Below, piece after piece: positions 18,245 to 27,762 of a stretch of DNA of 64,000 nucleotides. The translations under genes and the position numbers were made by a program. A model generated the notes under the pieces. The model saw nothing but the letters and a program-made list of their open reading frames with translations, did no database searches and had not been told where the DNA came from. Each line of letters starts with the position of its first letter. The stretch's first letter is position 1. Source of the stretch: Oceanococcus sp. (GTDB lineage Bacteria; Pseudomonadota; Gammaproteobacteria; Nevskiales; Oceanococcaceae); assembly GCA_030147945.1 (NCBI GenBank), contig JASBUL010000035.1, forward strand, positions 1 to 64,000. Reading direction: 5' to 3'.

Positions 18245-19668
18245 TGCGTTCACTCCTGTGCATGCTGACCCTGCTCGGGTGGCTCGGCTGGGGGCCTCAC
18301 GCCGCGGCAGCCGAAAACGAGGACTTCTGGACCTGGCTGGCCCCGCAGCTGACGCTGGCCGACATTCAGAATGAGGATATTGATCGCTGGGAGGCGCGCT
18401 ATCGACGCCGCCATGTCGAGCTGGAAATCATCCTGCAGCGTGGCAAGGACTTCCTCTACCCTCTGGCCATGGCGGTGCGTGATCGCGGCATGCCGCTGGA
18501 GATTGCACTGCTGCCCATCATCGAAAGCCATCTCGACCCGACCGCCGTGTCGGACCAGGGCGCTCGAGGGTTGTGGCAGATCCTGCCCTCCACCGCTGAC
18601 CATCTCGGTCTCAAACATGACTGGTGGAGCGATGAAAGCGCAGATTATCTGCTGTCAACGCGCGCGGCCCTGAATTATCTTGAGTATCTGCATGATCGCT
18701 TTGGCGGCTGGTTGCTGGCGCTGGCTGCCTACAACGCCGGCGAAGGCCGGGTCTGGAATGAGATGCGGCGCCTCAACCGGCAGGGGGCATCCTTCGATTT
18801 GTGGAACATGCGCCTGCCGATCCAGACTCAGGTCTATGTCCCCAAATTGCTCGGTCTGGCCCGCGTGCTGCGCGACCCGCACGGTGTTGACCTGCCGGCG
18901 CTGAGCACACGCCGCAGCTTCACCCGGATCAGCACCGATGGGCCGCTGGATGTGGCCCAGATCGCCGAGCTGGCCAAACTCAGCATCGAGAAGGTCTACC
19001 GGCTCAACCCGCAGCTGCTGCGCTGGAGCCTGCCGCCGCAAGGCCCTTACACCGTGTACCTGCCGATCGAGAGCAGCGCCACCTTTCGTCATGCTCTGGC
19101 TCAGCTGCCAGACAATCAGCGGCGCCACTGGTACCGCCATGAAGTGGCTCGCGGCGAGAGCCTCAGCCTGATTGCCAAGCGTTACAACTCCAATGTGAAT
19201 CTGATCGAAGCCCTCAACGGTCTGAACTCCGACACCATCAAGGTCGGCCAGAGCCTGATCATCAGCGACCATGAATGGGGCCTGGGGCGCGCCACCCTCA
19301 CCGCTGCACGCCAGCGCAGCCGTTTGAGCTTTGCCCCAAGACCGCTCAAAGCGGGCTATCATCAGGTCGCGCAGGGCGACTCGCTTTGGAGCATCGCCCG
19401 GCTGTACGGCACCTCGGTGGAGGCGCTGCGCAGTCACAATGACCTCAATCCCCGCTCACCGCTGGTGCCGGGGCAGCTGCTGCGCACCGGCACCACGGAC
19501 GGTCGCCACAAGGTGTTCTACACCGTACGCAAAGGAGATGCGTTGTCACTGATTGCCCAGCGATACAAGGTGCGGGTGCGCGACATCCAGGCCTGGAACC
19601 AGCTTGACAGCAGTCTGCTCAAGCCGGGGCAAACCCTGGAGCTGCGCCTGCCGGCAAACTCCGGTTGA
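18244..19668 (+). CDS. mltD: membrane-bound lytic murein transglycosylase D with three LysM domains
   Basis: Cleaves peptidoglycan glycan strands with formation of 1,6-anhydroMurNAc in the periplasm. Signal peptide about residues 1-23 (cleavage after AAAA). It has no lipobox Cys at the expected place, so it may be soluble or attached only by LysM. The SLT catalytic Glu is Glu94 in PIIESHLDPTAVS, followed by GARGLWQILPSTA and AAYNAGEGRV. Three LysM repeats lie at about 298-340, 371-414 and 425-468; E. coli MltD has two. Its start shares one base with the gloB stop, the same pairing as in other gammaproteobacteria. Confidence 0.94.
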   Translation: MRSLLCMLTLLGWLGWGPHAAAAENEDFWTWLAPQLTLADIQNEDIDRWEARYRRRHVELEIILQRGKDFLYPLAMAVRDRGMPLEIALLPIIESHLDPTAVSDQGARGLWQILPSTADHLGLKHDWWSDESADYLLSTRAALNYLEYLHDRFGGWLLALAAYNAGEGRVWNEMRRLNRQGASFDLWNMRLPIQTQVYVPKLLGLARVLRDPHGVDLPALSTRRSFTRISTDGPLDVAQIAELAKLSIEKVYRLNPQLLRWSLPPQGPYTVYLPIESSATFRHALAQLPDNQRRHWYRHEVARGESLSLIAKRYNSNVNLIEALNGLNSDTIKVGQSLIISDHEWGLGRATLTAARQRSRLSFAPRPLKAGYHQVAQGDSLWSIARLYGTSVEALRSHNDLNPRSPLVPGQLLRTGTTDGRHKVFYTVRKGDALSLIAQRYKVRVRDIQAWNQLDSSLLKPGQTLELRLPANSG

Positions 19669-19681
19669 CGCCGCGAATGGA

Positions 19682-19721
19682 TTGACAAAATTTTGACACC
19701 CAACATGGATGATGGCTGTCA
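19682..19721 (+). promoter_or_regulatory. possible promoter of the TPR/ExbBD operon (two TTGACA boxes)
   Basis: The 231-base gap between mltD and the next gene contains TTGACA at 19682-19687 and again at 19693-19698. Matching -10 hexamers are poor at 16-18 base spacing for both. The rest of the gap (to 19899) holds no clear hairpin or operator that I could see. A weak call only. Confidence 0.25.
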
Positions 19722-19899
19722 CGGTTTCTACGCTTGTTCAGGACACCGTACAGGTGCGGCACAGGGCCGTTCGTCATCCCTCAAATAGAGTTGTTACGTG
19801 CGTATCGTTAAACTTGCCGTCCCGAGCGTGGTCAATAGCCTTTCCGGCTGCTATGTCGGCCCGCACACTCCCGCTGTCCAATAGAGAACGCACCTGAAC

Positions 19900-20451
19900 A
19901 TGGCTCCAGCGCGCACCGTGATTTTCCTGCTATGTGCCCTGAGCGGCCTGGGCTCGGCCTGGGCTGAAGATCAGCGCCAGCACCTGTCTGACCTGCGACT
20001 CCTGGATAGCGAAATCCAGGGCATCAAACAGTCCGTCCTCGACCTGGAGCGCGACATGGCGCGCCTTGAGGACACCCAGCTGTATCCGCCCGCACAACAG
20101 CTGCGGGTCTTTCTGACCATGGAAGTGTTCGATTTCGAACTGGACGATGTCGAACTGCTGCTCGGCGACACCGAACTCAACCGTCACGACTACTCCACCC
20201 GCGAGGTCTACGCCCTGCGCAAAGGTGGTGTACAGCAACTTTTCCTCGGCAACATCTCCCCCGGCGTGCACACCCTCAAAGCCCGCTTCCGCGGACATTT
20301 TGAATCGGGCGATAGCGCCTCGCCATACGAGAAGTCCATCGAGGTCAGCTTCCGCAAGGATGCCACCCCGCAGTGGCTTGAGCTGCGTATCGATCGCAGC
20401 AGCGGGCAACAAATCAATGTCCGTGTGTTCCAGCGGGAGGCAAGCGAATGA
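19900..20451 (+). CDS. exported coiled-coil plus beta-domain protein, first gene of TPR/ExbBD operon
   Basis: 183 residues. Signal peptide 1-22 (GSAWA, then EDQ). A short coiled coil follows at about 28-60 (DLRLLDSEIQGIKQSVLDLERDMARLED). After it comes a beta-rich domain (VFLTMEVFDFELDDVELLLGD; GVHTLKARFRGHFES) that looks like an Ig-like sandwich. I recognise no named family. It is translationally coupled to the following TPR gene (four-base overlap). The coiled coil could let it oligomerise in the periplasm; the link to the ExbBD motor is inferred from the operon only. Confidence 0.8.
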   Translation: MAPARTVIFLLCALSGLGSAWAEDQRQHLSDLRLLDSEIQGIKQSVLDLERDMARLEDTQLYPPAQQLRVFLTMEVFDFELDDVELLLGDTELNRHDYSTREVYALRKGGVQQLFLGNISPGVHTLKARFRGHFESGDSASPYEKSIEVSFRKDATPQWLELRIDRSSGQQINVRVFQREASE

Positions 20452-22250
20452 GCCGCATGTCCAGCGCAAGAAAATGGCTTGCAGTGGCGCTTGGCGCCAG
20501 CCTCGGTGTGGGCAGTGCCACAGCCTACGAACCGGATGCGGGCAGCTTCGCCTTCAACCGCGCCCTGTTTCAGCACTACAGCCGCGACCATCTGAGCGCC
20601 GCGGTGACCGCGCTGAACCTGCCGCAGGAGCAGCGTGACGAACGCGTCGAAGCCTTCATTGCCGACAACCTGCTGCACTACGGCCTGTACCGCGATGCGC
20701 AGCGCCGTCTGCGCCCTCTGTTGTCCAAGGGTGGCCTGGATGCTCAGACCCGCGCTGAACTGTGGATGAACCTGGCCCGCTACGAATACGAGCGTGGCTA
20801 CCTCAACTCGGCGGAAACCACCCTGACCGAAATGCGCGTGGATGTCGGTGCCCGGCGTCTGCGCACGGAACGCAACCAGATGCTGGCGCAGCTGCAGCTG
20901 ATGGACGGACGCGCCGAAGAGGCCGTCTCCACCCTGATTGAAGGCCGCACCTACGCCAAGTCCGAATTCGCCCGCTACAACCTCGGCATCGCCTTCATCG
21001 CCTCGGGTGATGTACGCCGCGGTCGCATTGAGCTCGACAAGCTGGGACGCACGGTGGTCAACGACCCCACCGAACACGCCCTGCGCGACCGCGCCAACCT
21101 GACGCTGGCCTATAACTATCTGTCCGAAGCCAAGGGCGCCTCGGCCAAACCGGTGCTCAAGCGCATCCGGCTGGAAGGCCCCTATTCCGACGAAGCCTTG
21201 CTGGGTCTGGGCTGGGCCGAAATTGCTGCCGACAAGGCCGACGATATCCGCCTCACCGACCTGAACAATGACGACACCATCGGTGGGCTGGTCGGTGCGA
21301 TCCTGCGCCCGGGCCGGGTCGATGAAGACCTGCGCGCACGTCTGGGCATGCTCAACTCCCGCTCAGGCGCGGAAACCGAGTCAGACCGCTTCCGCAAAGC
21401 CCTGGTACCGTGGCTTGCGCTGGATGACCGCGATCCGAAAAAACCGGCCGTGCTGGAAGTGCAGCTGGCCATTCCCTTTGCTCTGGACACCCTGGGTGAG
21501 CGCGACCGCGCGCGCCAGTTCTACGAGCGCGCCATCGAGCGCCTGGAAGCTGGGCGCAGCGGCCTGGAAAAGGCCATGGACGGCATCCTCAGCGGGCGCA
21601 TGATCGAAACCATGATCCGCCGTGATCGCGACCGCGAGGCCGGCTGGAACTGGCGTCTGCGCGATCTCCCTGATGCACCCGAAACCTACTATCTGGCCGA
21701 AATCCTGGGCGAGCATCGCTTCCAGGAAGCGCTCAAGAACTACCGTGATCTGAAGCAGCTGCAGCGCAAGCTGGCGCGACATCGCGCCACCCTGGACATG
21801 GCTGGCAGCGGCGCAGGTCAGGCCACGGTCCCCGCACCGGAATTGTTCCGCCAGCGCCTGGCCGGTCAACCACCGCTGTGGCAGAACATCACCCCGGAAT
21901 TGCGCCTGGAAACAAGTCTGGGGCGCTTCCCGCGCAACGAGACGCTGGAAGGCCTGCTCGCCTGGACCTATCGCTACGCGCCCAAAATCGCGCTGCAGCT
22001 TGAAGACCAGCACGGGGCGTTCGTGCAGGGCCCAAGCCAGGCCGCGCTGGCCATGATGGAACGCATTGACGTTCTGCTGGAACAGATCAACCCGCTGCTG
22101 CAACGTCAGCGCGCCTTGCTTGAATCCATCGCCGTCGCCGGCATGCAGGAACACAAGGCCATGCTGACCCGCTACCTGATCGACGCCCGCTTCGCGCTGG
22201 CCCGCCTGTACGACGAAGCCCAGGCCGACATCGAGGACGACGAGGAATGA
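20448..22250 (+). CDS. periplasmic tetratricopeptide-repeat protein
   Basis: 600 residues with a signal peptide (cleavage near residue 26, SATA then YEP). The remainder is almost all helical. TPR-like pairs are visible in DNLLHYGLYRDAQRRLRPLL, LWMNLARYEYERGYLNSAETTL and ERDRARQFYERAIERLEAG. It is not a lipoprotein. The C-terminal part (about 400-600) is helical without evident TPR consensus. Overlaps both neighbours by four bases. Probably a periplasmic scaffold of the envelope complex. Resembles TPR proteins encoded next to ExbBD/AgmX genes in other gammaproteobacteria; exact function unknown. Confidence 0.82.
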   Translation: MSRMSSARKWLAVALGASLGVGSATAYEPDAGSFAFNRALFQHYSRDHLSAAVTALNLPQEQRDERVEAFIADNLLHYGLYRDAQRRLRPLLSKGGLDAQTRAELWMNLARYEYERGYLNSAETTLTEMRVDVGARRLRTERNQMLAQLQLMDGRAEEAVSTLIEGRTYAKSEFARYNLGIAFIASGDVRRGRIELDKLGRTVVNDPTEHALRDRANLTLAYNYLSEAKGASAKPVLKRIRLEGPYSDEALLGLGWAEIAADKADDIRLTDLNNDDTIGGLVGAILRPGRVDEDLRARLGMLNSRSGAETESDRFRKALVPWLALDDRDPKKPAVLEVQLAIPFALDTLGERDRARQFYERAIERLEAGRSGLEKAMDGILSGRMIETMIRRDRDREAGWNWRLRDLPDAPETYYLAEILGEHRFQEALKNYRDLKQLQRKLARHRATLDMAGSGAGQATVPAPELFRQRLAGQPPLWQNITPELRLETSLGRFPRNETLEGLLAWTYRYAPKIALQLEDQHGAFVQGPSQAALAMMERIDVLLEQINPLLQRQRALLESIAVAGMQEHKAMLTRYLIDARFALARLYDEAQADIEDDEE

Positions 22251-25138
22251 ACCGTCATCTGTATCTGGGACTGACTGTCAGCGCCGTTCTGGCGGCCTGC
22301 GCAACCCCGTACGACCCCAAGCAACATCGCAATATCGAATCGCTGGAACAGGCCCCGCCTTCGCTGGATGAACTGTTGCCGCCGGTCGCAACCCCTGCGC
22401 CGACGCCTGCAGCGCAGCAGGGCAATCACGCAACGCCACGCCCCACCGCAGGTCTGGCGGATGTCGAAAAAACCAAGAAGGCGATCGAAAACTATCGCCA
22501 GATTCTGGAACTCTCGCCCAACGACCGCGCGATCAAATGGGAAGCGCAGCGTCGCCTGGCCGACTTGCAGGTCGAGGTCACCGAGCTGGACCCCGAAGCC
22601 GCAGCCCAGGGCAATGCCAGCGCGGAAAGCTCCATCGACCTGTACAACAGCCTGCTCGATTCCCGCCCGTCAGATCCGAACAACGACCGCATCCTGTACC
22701 AGCTGGCACGCGCCTACCAGAACACCGGTCAGGTCGACAAAGCGATCGAAAGCCTGGATGAGCTGACCACCACCTTCCCCGACAGCGCACTGTGGACCGA
22801 CGCCGAATTCCGTCGCGCCGAGCTGCTGTTCAATCGCCGTGACTATGAGCCGGCCGAAAAAGCCTATGCCGCGGTACTCGCCAAAGGTCCGCGCACCAGC
22901 TATTTCGAACAGGCCCAGTACAAGTACGGCTGGTCGATCTTCAAGCAGGAGCGTTACGCCGACTCGCTCGACACCTTCATGACCATCCTCGACCGCGAAT
23001 TGCCGGTCGGCGCCGCGGAGAATCTCGACGCCACCCTGGAGGTGGTCTCGCGGGCCCAGCGTGAGCTGGTCCGTGACGTGCTGCGCGTGGTCTCCCTGAG
23101 CTTCTCCTATCTTGGTGGCGGCGTGGCCATCTCCGAGTACCTGGACGGCAAACCGGTGCGCAGCTTCGAGCCGGTGCTGTACGAGAATCTGGCCAAGCTG
23201 TTCCTGGAAAAGAACCGCTACGACGATGCCGCGCGGACCTACGCCGGCCTGGCCGATCGCAGCCCCACGCATCCGCTGGCGCCGACCTTTCAGGCCCGCG
23301 TGATCGAGGTCTACGACCAGGCTGGTTTTGCCGATCTGGTGCTCAAGGCCAAGATCGACTACGTCGAAAAGTACGATCTCGACCAGGTCTACTGGACCGC
23401 GCACAGCCGCGAAGACTCGCCGCAAGCCTACGAGCAGCTGCGCAGCAACATGGATGAGCTGGCCCGCCACTGGCACACCGGCGCCCAGAAGGCCAGCGCA
23501 CCGGCTGAAAAGGCGCGCCTGTTCGAGCAGGCCACCCAGACCTATGCACGCTATCTCGACCGCTTCGACGATGCCGACAACCGTGCGGACATCAACTTCC
23601 TGCTGGCCGAGGCCTACTTCCAGAACCAGCAGTTCGAGCAGGCGGCCGAGCAATACACCCGCACCGCCTGGGACTACCCGGAACATGAGCGTTCAGCCGA
23701 AGCCGGCTACGCGGCCGTGCTGTCGCGCCAGACCCTGGCTGAAAAGGCCACCGGAGAAGCCCGTTTGGAGCGCGTGCGCAGCTCGGTCGATACAGCCCTG
23801 CGCTTTGCCGACAGCTTCCCCGAGCATGAAGAACAGCCGCGTGTGCTGATGCGCGCTGCAGAAGATCTCTACGCCATCAAGGCCACCGATGAAGCGATCA
23901 CCATCGCAACCCGTGTAACCGCCATGCAGGGCCCCGGCGCCCAGGCGCTGCAAAGCCCGGCCTGGACGCTGATCGGCTACGCGCACATGGATGAGAAGCG
24001 CTATCCGGAAGCCGAACAAGGCCTGACCCAGGCGCTTGCCCTGAGCACACCGCAAAGCCCGCAGGCTGCGGAACTGCGTGACAACCTGGCCACCGCCATC
24101 TACCGCCAGGGTGAGGCCGCCCGCGATGCCGAGGACCTGGACACCGCGATTGGCCACTTCCTGCGCGTCAAGGATGTGCAACCCGGCAGCACGCTGGCAG
24201 CGGCCGGTGATTTCGACGCCGCTGCGGCGCTGATCACCCAGGAAAACTGGACGCGGGCCGCCGAGGTGTTGCTCGGCTTCCGCCGCGCCTACCCGACGCA
24301 TGAATTGCAGGCCGAGGTCACCCGCAAGCTGGCCGGCGTTTATCTCAAAGATGACAAACCGCTGCTCGCGGCCGCTGAGTTCGAACGTATCGCCCGCAGC
24401 AACAGCGAAACCGCCGAAGCCAAACGCGAAGCCGCCTGGGAAGCCGCGTCGTTGTATGACAAGGCCAAGTCCCTGGCCCAGGCTGAAAGCGCCTACGCCT
24501 ACTTTGCCAGCACCTACAGCCAGCCCTATGCACAGGTTCTCAAGGCGCATGAACGGCTGATCGAGCTGACCGAAGCACGCGGCGACCGCGCAGCCAACCG
24601 CCGCTGGCTGCAGGCCCTGATCACGCGCGAGAACGCTGCCGGCAGCCAGTCCACCCCGCGTGGCCAGACCCTGGCGGCCAAAGCCAGCCTGACCCTGGCC
24701 AACGACGTGCGTGCCGAGTTCGACCGTCTGCGCCTGAGTGCACCGCTCAATCGCAGCCTGCCGGCCAAAAAGGCCGCGATGGACAAGGCTCTGGCGGCCT
24801 ATCAGACCGTCAACAACTACGCCATTGCCGAATACGCCACTGAAGCGACCTTCCGCATTGGCGAGCTTTACGCAAACTTCTCACGCGCTTTGCTCGACTC
24901 GGAGCGTCCGCGCGGCTTGTCCGAGCTGGAGCTGGAGGAATACCAGTTCCTGCTCGAAGATCAGGCCTTCCCGCTTGAGGAGAAAGCCATCGAGATTCAT
25001 GCCGTCAACACCCAGCGGACCAAAGACGGCCTCTACGACCAGTGGGTCAAAGCCAGCTACGGTTCATTGGCCAAGCTGCTGCCGGCCCGCTACAACAAGA
25101 CCGAACGCATCGAGGTGACGCTTGAAACCCTGGATTAA
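22247..25138 (+). CDS. large TPR lipoprotein
   Basis: 963 residues, with lipobox LAAC at Cys18 and no Asp at position +2, so outer-membrane sorting is predicted. Many TPR motifs span most of the protein, e.g. LYQLARAYQNTGQVDKAIESL, AEAYFQNQQFEQAAEQY and AGVYLKDDKPLLAAAEFERIA. The segment after the lipobox is Pro/Thr-rich, a tether through the periplasm. Its size and repeat content resemble the TPR proteins of the Myxococcus Agl/Glt complexes (inference). Four-base overlap with the gene before; the next gene starts 17 bases before its stop. Confidence 0.85.
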   Translation: MNRHLYLGLTVSAVLAACATPYDPKQHRNIESLEQAPPSLDELLPPVATPAPTPAAQQGNHATPRPTAGLADVEKTKKAIENYRQILELSPNDRAIKWEAQRRLADLQVEVTELDPEAAAQGNASAESSIDLYNSLLDSRPSDPNNDRILYQLARAYQNTGQVDKAIESLDELTTTFPDSALWTDAEFRRAELLFNRRDYEPAEKAYAAVLAKGPRTSYFEQAQYKYGWSIFKQERYADSLDTFMTILDRELPVGAAENLDATLEVVSRAQRELVRDVLRVVSLSFSYLGGGVAISEYLDGKPVRSFEPVLYENLAKLFLEKNRYDDAARTYAGLADRSPTHPLAPTFQARVIEVYDQAGFADLVLKAKIDYVEKYDLDQVYWTAHSREDSPQAYEQLRSNMDELARHWHTGAQKASAPAEKARLFEQATQTYARYLDRFDDADNRADINFLLAEAYFQNQQFEQAAEQYTRTAWDYPEHERSAEAGYAAVLSRQTLAEKATGEARLERVRSSVDTALRFADSFPEHEEQPRVLMRAAEDLYAIKATDEAITIATRVTAMQGPGAQALQSPAWTLIGYAHMDEKRYPEAEQGLTQALALSTPQSPQAAELRDNLATAIYRQGEAARDAEDLDTAIGHFLRVKDVQPGSTLAAAGDFDAAAALITQENWTRAAEVLLGFRRAYPTHELQAEVTRKLAGVYLKDDKPLLAAAEFERIARSNSETAEAKREAAWEAASLYDKAKSLAQAESAYAYFASTYSQPYAQVLKAHERLIELTEARGDRAANRRWLQALITRENAAGSQSTPRGQTLAAKASLTLANDVRAEFDRLRLSAPLNRSLPAKKAAMDKALAAYQTVNNYAIAEYATEATFRIGELYANFSRALLDSERPRGLSELELEEYQFLLEDQAFPLEEKAIEIHAVNTQRTKDGLYDQWVKASYGSLAKLLPARYNKTERIEVTLETLD

Positions 25139-25712
25139 GCACGGCCTGAGCCTGGGCCTGGCGGCCGCGTTGTCGGCCTGTGCGGTCATTCCGCAGGGCC
25201 CGGGCACCGACGGCGACACCCCGGCCATCAAACCCAAGGTCGAACTGCCGGCAGATTATGCGGCGGCGCTCAGCTATCTCAGCCAGGAACGCTGGGGCCC
25301 GGCCGAATCGGCACTCAAGGCCTACGCCGAACGCAACCCGGGTCAGAGCAGCCCGTATGTGAATCTGGCCTTGCTGTACAAACGCACACAGCGTGACGAC
25401 CTGGCCCAGGCGGCGCTCGCCAAAGCTTTGGAAATCAACCCCAACCAGGCTGCGGCCTACAACCTGCGTGGGGTGTACGCTCGCGAGGCCGGCGATTTCG
25501 CCGCGGCCCAGCAAGCCTACGAAAAAGCCATTGCGGTCGATCCGCAATACCCCAACGCCTATCTCAATCTGGCCATCCTGCATGACCTGTATTTGCATCA
25601 GGTGCGGCGTGCACTGCCGTACTACGAGCGCTACGCAGCCATGGTTGGCGAGGAGGCCCTGGATCAGACGGTCAAGAGCTGGATCGCTGATGCACAACGG
25701 CAAGTGAATTGA
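25122..25712 (+). CDS. small TPR lipoprotein
   Basis: 196 residues, lipobox LSAC at Cys20, predicted outer-membrane lipoprotein. Three to four TPRs cover residues 45-175 (SYLSQERWGPAESALKAY, AAYNLRGVYAREAGDFAAAQ, YPNAYLNLAILHDLY). The fold resembles PilF/PilW-type pilotins, but no type IV pilus gene is nearby. It starts at TTG 25122, preceded by GAGGTG a few bases upstream, and overlaps the previous gene by 17 bases. Confidence 0.82.
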   Translation: MKPWIKHGLSLGLAAALSACAVIPQGPGTDGDTPAIKPKVELPADYAAALSYLSQERWGPAESALKAYAERNPGQSSPYVNLALLYKRTQRDDLAQAALAKALEINPNQAAAYNLRGVYAREAGDFAAAQQAYEKAIAVDPQYPNAYLNLAILHDLYLHQVRRALPYYERYAAMVGEEALDQTVKSWIADAQRQVN

Positions 25713-25726
25713 TGCGGGAGCGAAGC

Positions 25727-26038
25727 ATGATATTTTGCAGCGCAACAAAACGCTGTTTACACTACAGCGCAGTGCTTGCACTGACCGTGGCATGGCCAAT
25801 GTCAGGGCAGGCCCAGAACAGCGATCAGGCGGTTGAGCTTGGTGGCACCACGATCATTGGCGATCGCGAGTTGCCCATCGGCCTGTACATCTCACCGTGG
25901 CGTACCGCAACGCCCGGCGATGAACTCGACCGTCCGTCGCGGTATCTGGACGTAGGCACCACGCCACTGGACCCCGAAGTTTTCAAGCGTCAGGTCGAAT
26001 ACCTTGACGCTCTGGATGCCGCAGCGCGGCGTAAATAG
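25727..26038 (+). CDS. small exported protein of TPR/ExbBD operon, unrecognised
   Basis: 103 residues from the ATG at 25727, which has GGAG six bases upstream; TTG 25709 or ATG 25712 in the same frame would overlap the previous stop but lack a ribosome-binding site. Signal peptide to about residue 30 (SGQAQ). The mature part is about 73 residues with TTIIGDRELPIGLYISPWR followed by a short Arg/Lys-ended helix. No family recognised. The short GD-rich motif and position suggest an adaptor of the envelope complex. Confidence 0.72.
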   Translation: MIFCSATKRCLHYSAVLALTVAWPMSGQAQNSDQAVELGGTTIIGDRELPIGLYISPWRTATPGDELDRPSRYLDVGTTPLDPEVFKRQVEYLDALDAAARRK

Positions 26039-26056
26039 TTGAAATAAGGAAAGATC

Positions 26057-26716
26057 ATGGAATTCCTCACAGTCGTTGCGCGCTTTTTCCAGGAAGGTGG
26101 CGCGTTCATGTACCCGATCGTTGCAATGCTCATCCTGGGCCTGGCCATTGCCCTTGAGCGCACCCTTTATCTGCGCAGCACACGGGTTAACAACCGCAAG
26201 ATCTGGGAAGCGGTCGCGCCGCTGGTCGCCCAGGGTCGCTACGATGCCGCGCTGTCGCAGACCGAAGAATCCGACGGTGCGCTGGCCCGCGTCATGAGCT
26301 ACGGCCTGGCCCGCATCAAGACCGCGCGCCGCCGAGAAGATCTGGAAATGGCCATGGAAGAAAGCATGATGGAAGTGCTGCCGCAGCTGGAGCGCCGCAC
26401 GCCGTTCCTGCAGGTGTTCGCCAACGTGGCCACCCTGCTCGGCCTGCTCGGCACCATCATCGGCCTGATTCAGGGCTTCCAGGCGGTGGCCAACGTCAAT
26501 CCGGCCGAGAAAGCCAACATGCTGTCGGCCTCGATCTCGGTGGCCATGAACACCACGGCTTTCGGCCTGATGTGCGCCATTCCGCTGCTGCTGATTCACG
26601 CCTGGCTGCAGGCCAAGACCACCGCGCTGGTCGACAGCCTGGAAATGGCCACGGTCAAATTCCTCAATCAGTTCTCCGAGTCCCGTGAGAACCACGCCTC
26701 CGCTCAGCAAAGCTAA
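26057..26716 (+). CDS. MotA/TolQ/ExbB-family proton channel
   Basis: 219 residues. Three membrane helices at about 18-36, 120-142 and 160-182, with a large cytoplasmic loop between the first two, as in ExbB/TolQ/AglR-type channels. The family core LLGLLGTIIGLIQGFQAV and the Thr/Ala-rich third helix (SISVAMNTTAFGLMCAIPLLL) are both complete. AGGAAAG precedes the ATG. Together with the two ExbD-type proteins that follow, it should form a pmf-driven motor in the inner membrane. Confidence 0.93.
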   Translation: MEFLTVVARFFQEGGAFMYPIVAMLILGLAIALERTLYLRSTRVNNRKIWEAVAPLVAQGRYDAALSQTEESDGALARVMSYGLARIKTARRREDLEMAMEESMMEVLPQLERRTPFLQVFANVATLLGLLGTIIGLIQGFQAVANVNPAEKANMLSASISVAMNTTAFGLMCAIPLLLIHAWLQAKTTALVDSLEMATVKFLNQFSESRENHASAQQS

Positions 26717-26725
26717 GTTTCCGGC

Positions 26726-27241
26726 ATGAAATCCCGCTGGCGTCGTCATCGCCTCCGTCATCAGGAACCGGCGGAGATGAACATCACGGCCTTCATGAAT
26801 TTGATGGTCATCCTGGTCCCGTTTCTGCTGATTACGGCGGTCTTCTCGCGGCTGGCCGTGCTGGAGCTTGATCTGCCCAGCCCCAACAGCGAACCGAGTG
26901 ACGAAGAACCCAAACAGCGCCTGACCATCACGGTGCGCGAGAGCGGCATCACGGTCAGCGACCGTGACGGTGTGATCAAGCCGATCGAGAAAGTGGCCGG
27001 TGGTTACAACTACGCCGCGCTCACCGAACTGATGGTCATGGTCAAGGACCGCATCCCGCAGGAAACCAGTGCGACCCTGTTGCTGGAGCCGCAAATCGAC
27101 TACGACACCGTGATTCAGGTCATGGATGCCGTGCGCGTGGCCACCAAGGAACAGACTGGTGATACCCGCGACCGCGAACTGTTCCCGGCCATTGCCCTGG
27201 GCGATGCACCGATGAAAAGCGCACAGGAGCCAACCCCGTGA
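26726..27241 (+). CDS. ExbD/TolR-family protein with Asn in place of the membrane Asp
   Basis: 171 residues: one membrane helix (about 19-41), then a periplasmic domain of ExbD/TolR type (RLTITVRESGITVSDRDG; ATLLLEPQIDYDTVIQVMDAVR). The membrane Asp needed for proton transfer in ExbD (Asp25 in E. coli) is Asn25 here (ITAFMNLMVILVP, codon AAT at 26798). The family Pro is also displaced. It is therefore unlikely to carry protons itself, unlike the second copy. It starts nine bases after the channel gene; its stop overlaps the next start (GTGA). Confidence 0.88.
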   Translation: MKSRWRRHRLRHQEPAEMNITAFMNLMVILVPFLLITAVFSRLAVLELDLPSPNSEPSDEEPKQRLTITVRESGITVSDRDGVIKPIEKVAGGYNYAALTELMVMVKDRIPQETSATLLLEPQIDYDTVIQVMDAVRVATKEQTGDTRDRELFPAIALGDAPMKSAQEPTP

Positions 27242-27762
27242 ATCAGACGCGCAGAGCGCATCGCATGGAAGTGCGCGCGATGAACAAGAATCGCGTGGGC
27301 TCGCTGAATCTGGTGTCCCTGATGGACATCTTCACGATTCTGGTGTTCTTCCTGCTGGCCCAGTCGGCCGCTGTGGAAGTGTTGCCCAATGCTGAAAACC
27401 TGGAACTGCCGGAATCGCTGGCCACCGAACGCGCCCGCGAAACCGTGCTGGTGATGATCACCGAGAAGGACATCCTGGTGAATGGCCAGGCCGTGATGGC
27501 CACGGCCGAAGCCAGCCGCAGCAGCGGTGATCTCAGCGCCCTGCGCAGCGCGCTGGAAGCCCAGGCCGAGCGCCTGGTCAAAGTCGGCGACTCGGACGAG
27601 CAGGATCGCGGCGAGATCACCATCATGGCGGACAAAGGCCTGCCCTACGCCCTGATCAAGAAAGTCATGCTGACCTGCACCCAGGCGCAATACGGCCTGC
27701 TCTCCTTCGCCGTGCTGCAGCGTGACCATGACACCGTCAATCTGGGAGGAACCAGCGAGTGA
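27238..27762 (+). CDS. ExbD/TolR-family protein, second copy, Asp intact
   Basis: 174 residues, one membrane helix (about 23-42) carrying Asp30 (LVSLMDIFTILVFFLL, codon GAC at 27325). Then comes a periplasmic domain with VLVMITEKDILVNGQAV and EITIMADKGLPYALIKKVMLTC, typical of ExbD/TolR. It starts at GTG 27238 with AGGAG eight bases upstream; the stop of the first copy overlaps. A heteromeric pair with the Asn-bearing copy is likely. Confidence 0.92.
   Translation: MNQTRRAHRMEVRAMNKNRVGSLNLVSLMDIFTILVFFLLAQSAAVEVLPNAENLELPESLATERARETVLVMITEKDILVNGQAVMATAEASRSSGDLSALRSALEAQAERLVKVGDSDEQDRGEITIMADKGLPYALIKKVMLTCTQAQYGLLSFAVLQRDHDTVNLGGTSE

Noticed and set aside
19798-19884. 28-codon GTG frame (starts MRIVKLAVPS, includes an LSGC) in frame with the gene at 19900
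   Set aside because: No ribosome-binding site and ends at TAG 18 bases before the next ATG; lipobox-like LSGC in such a short frame is likely chance.
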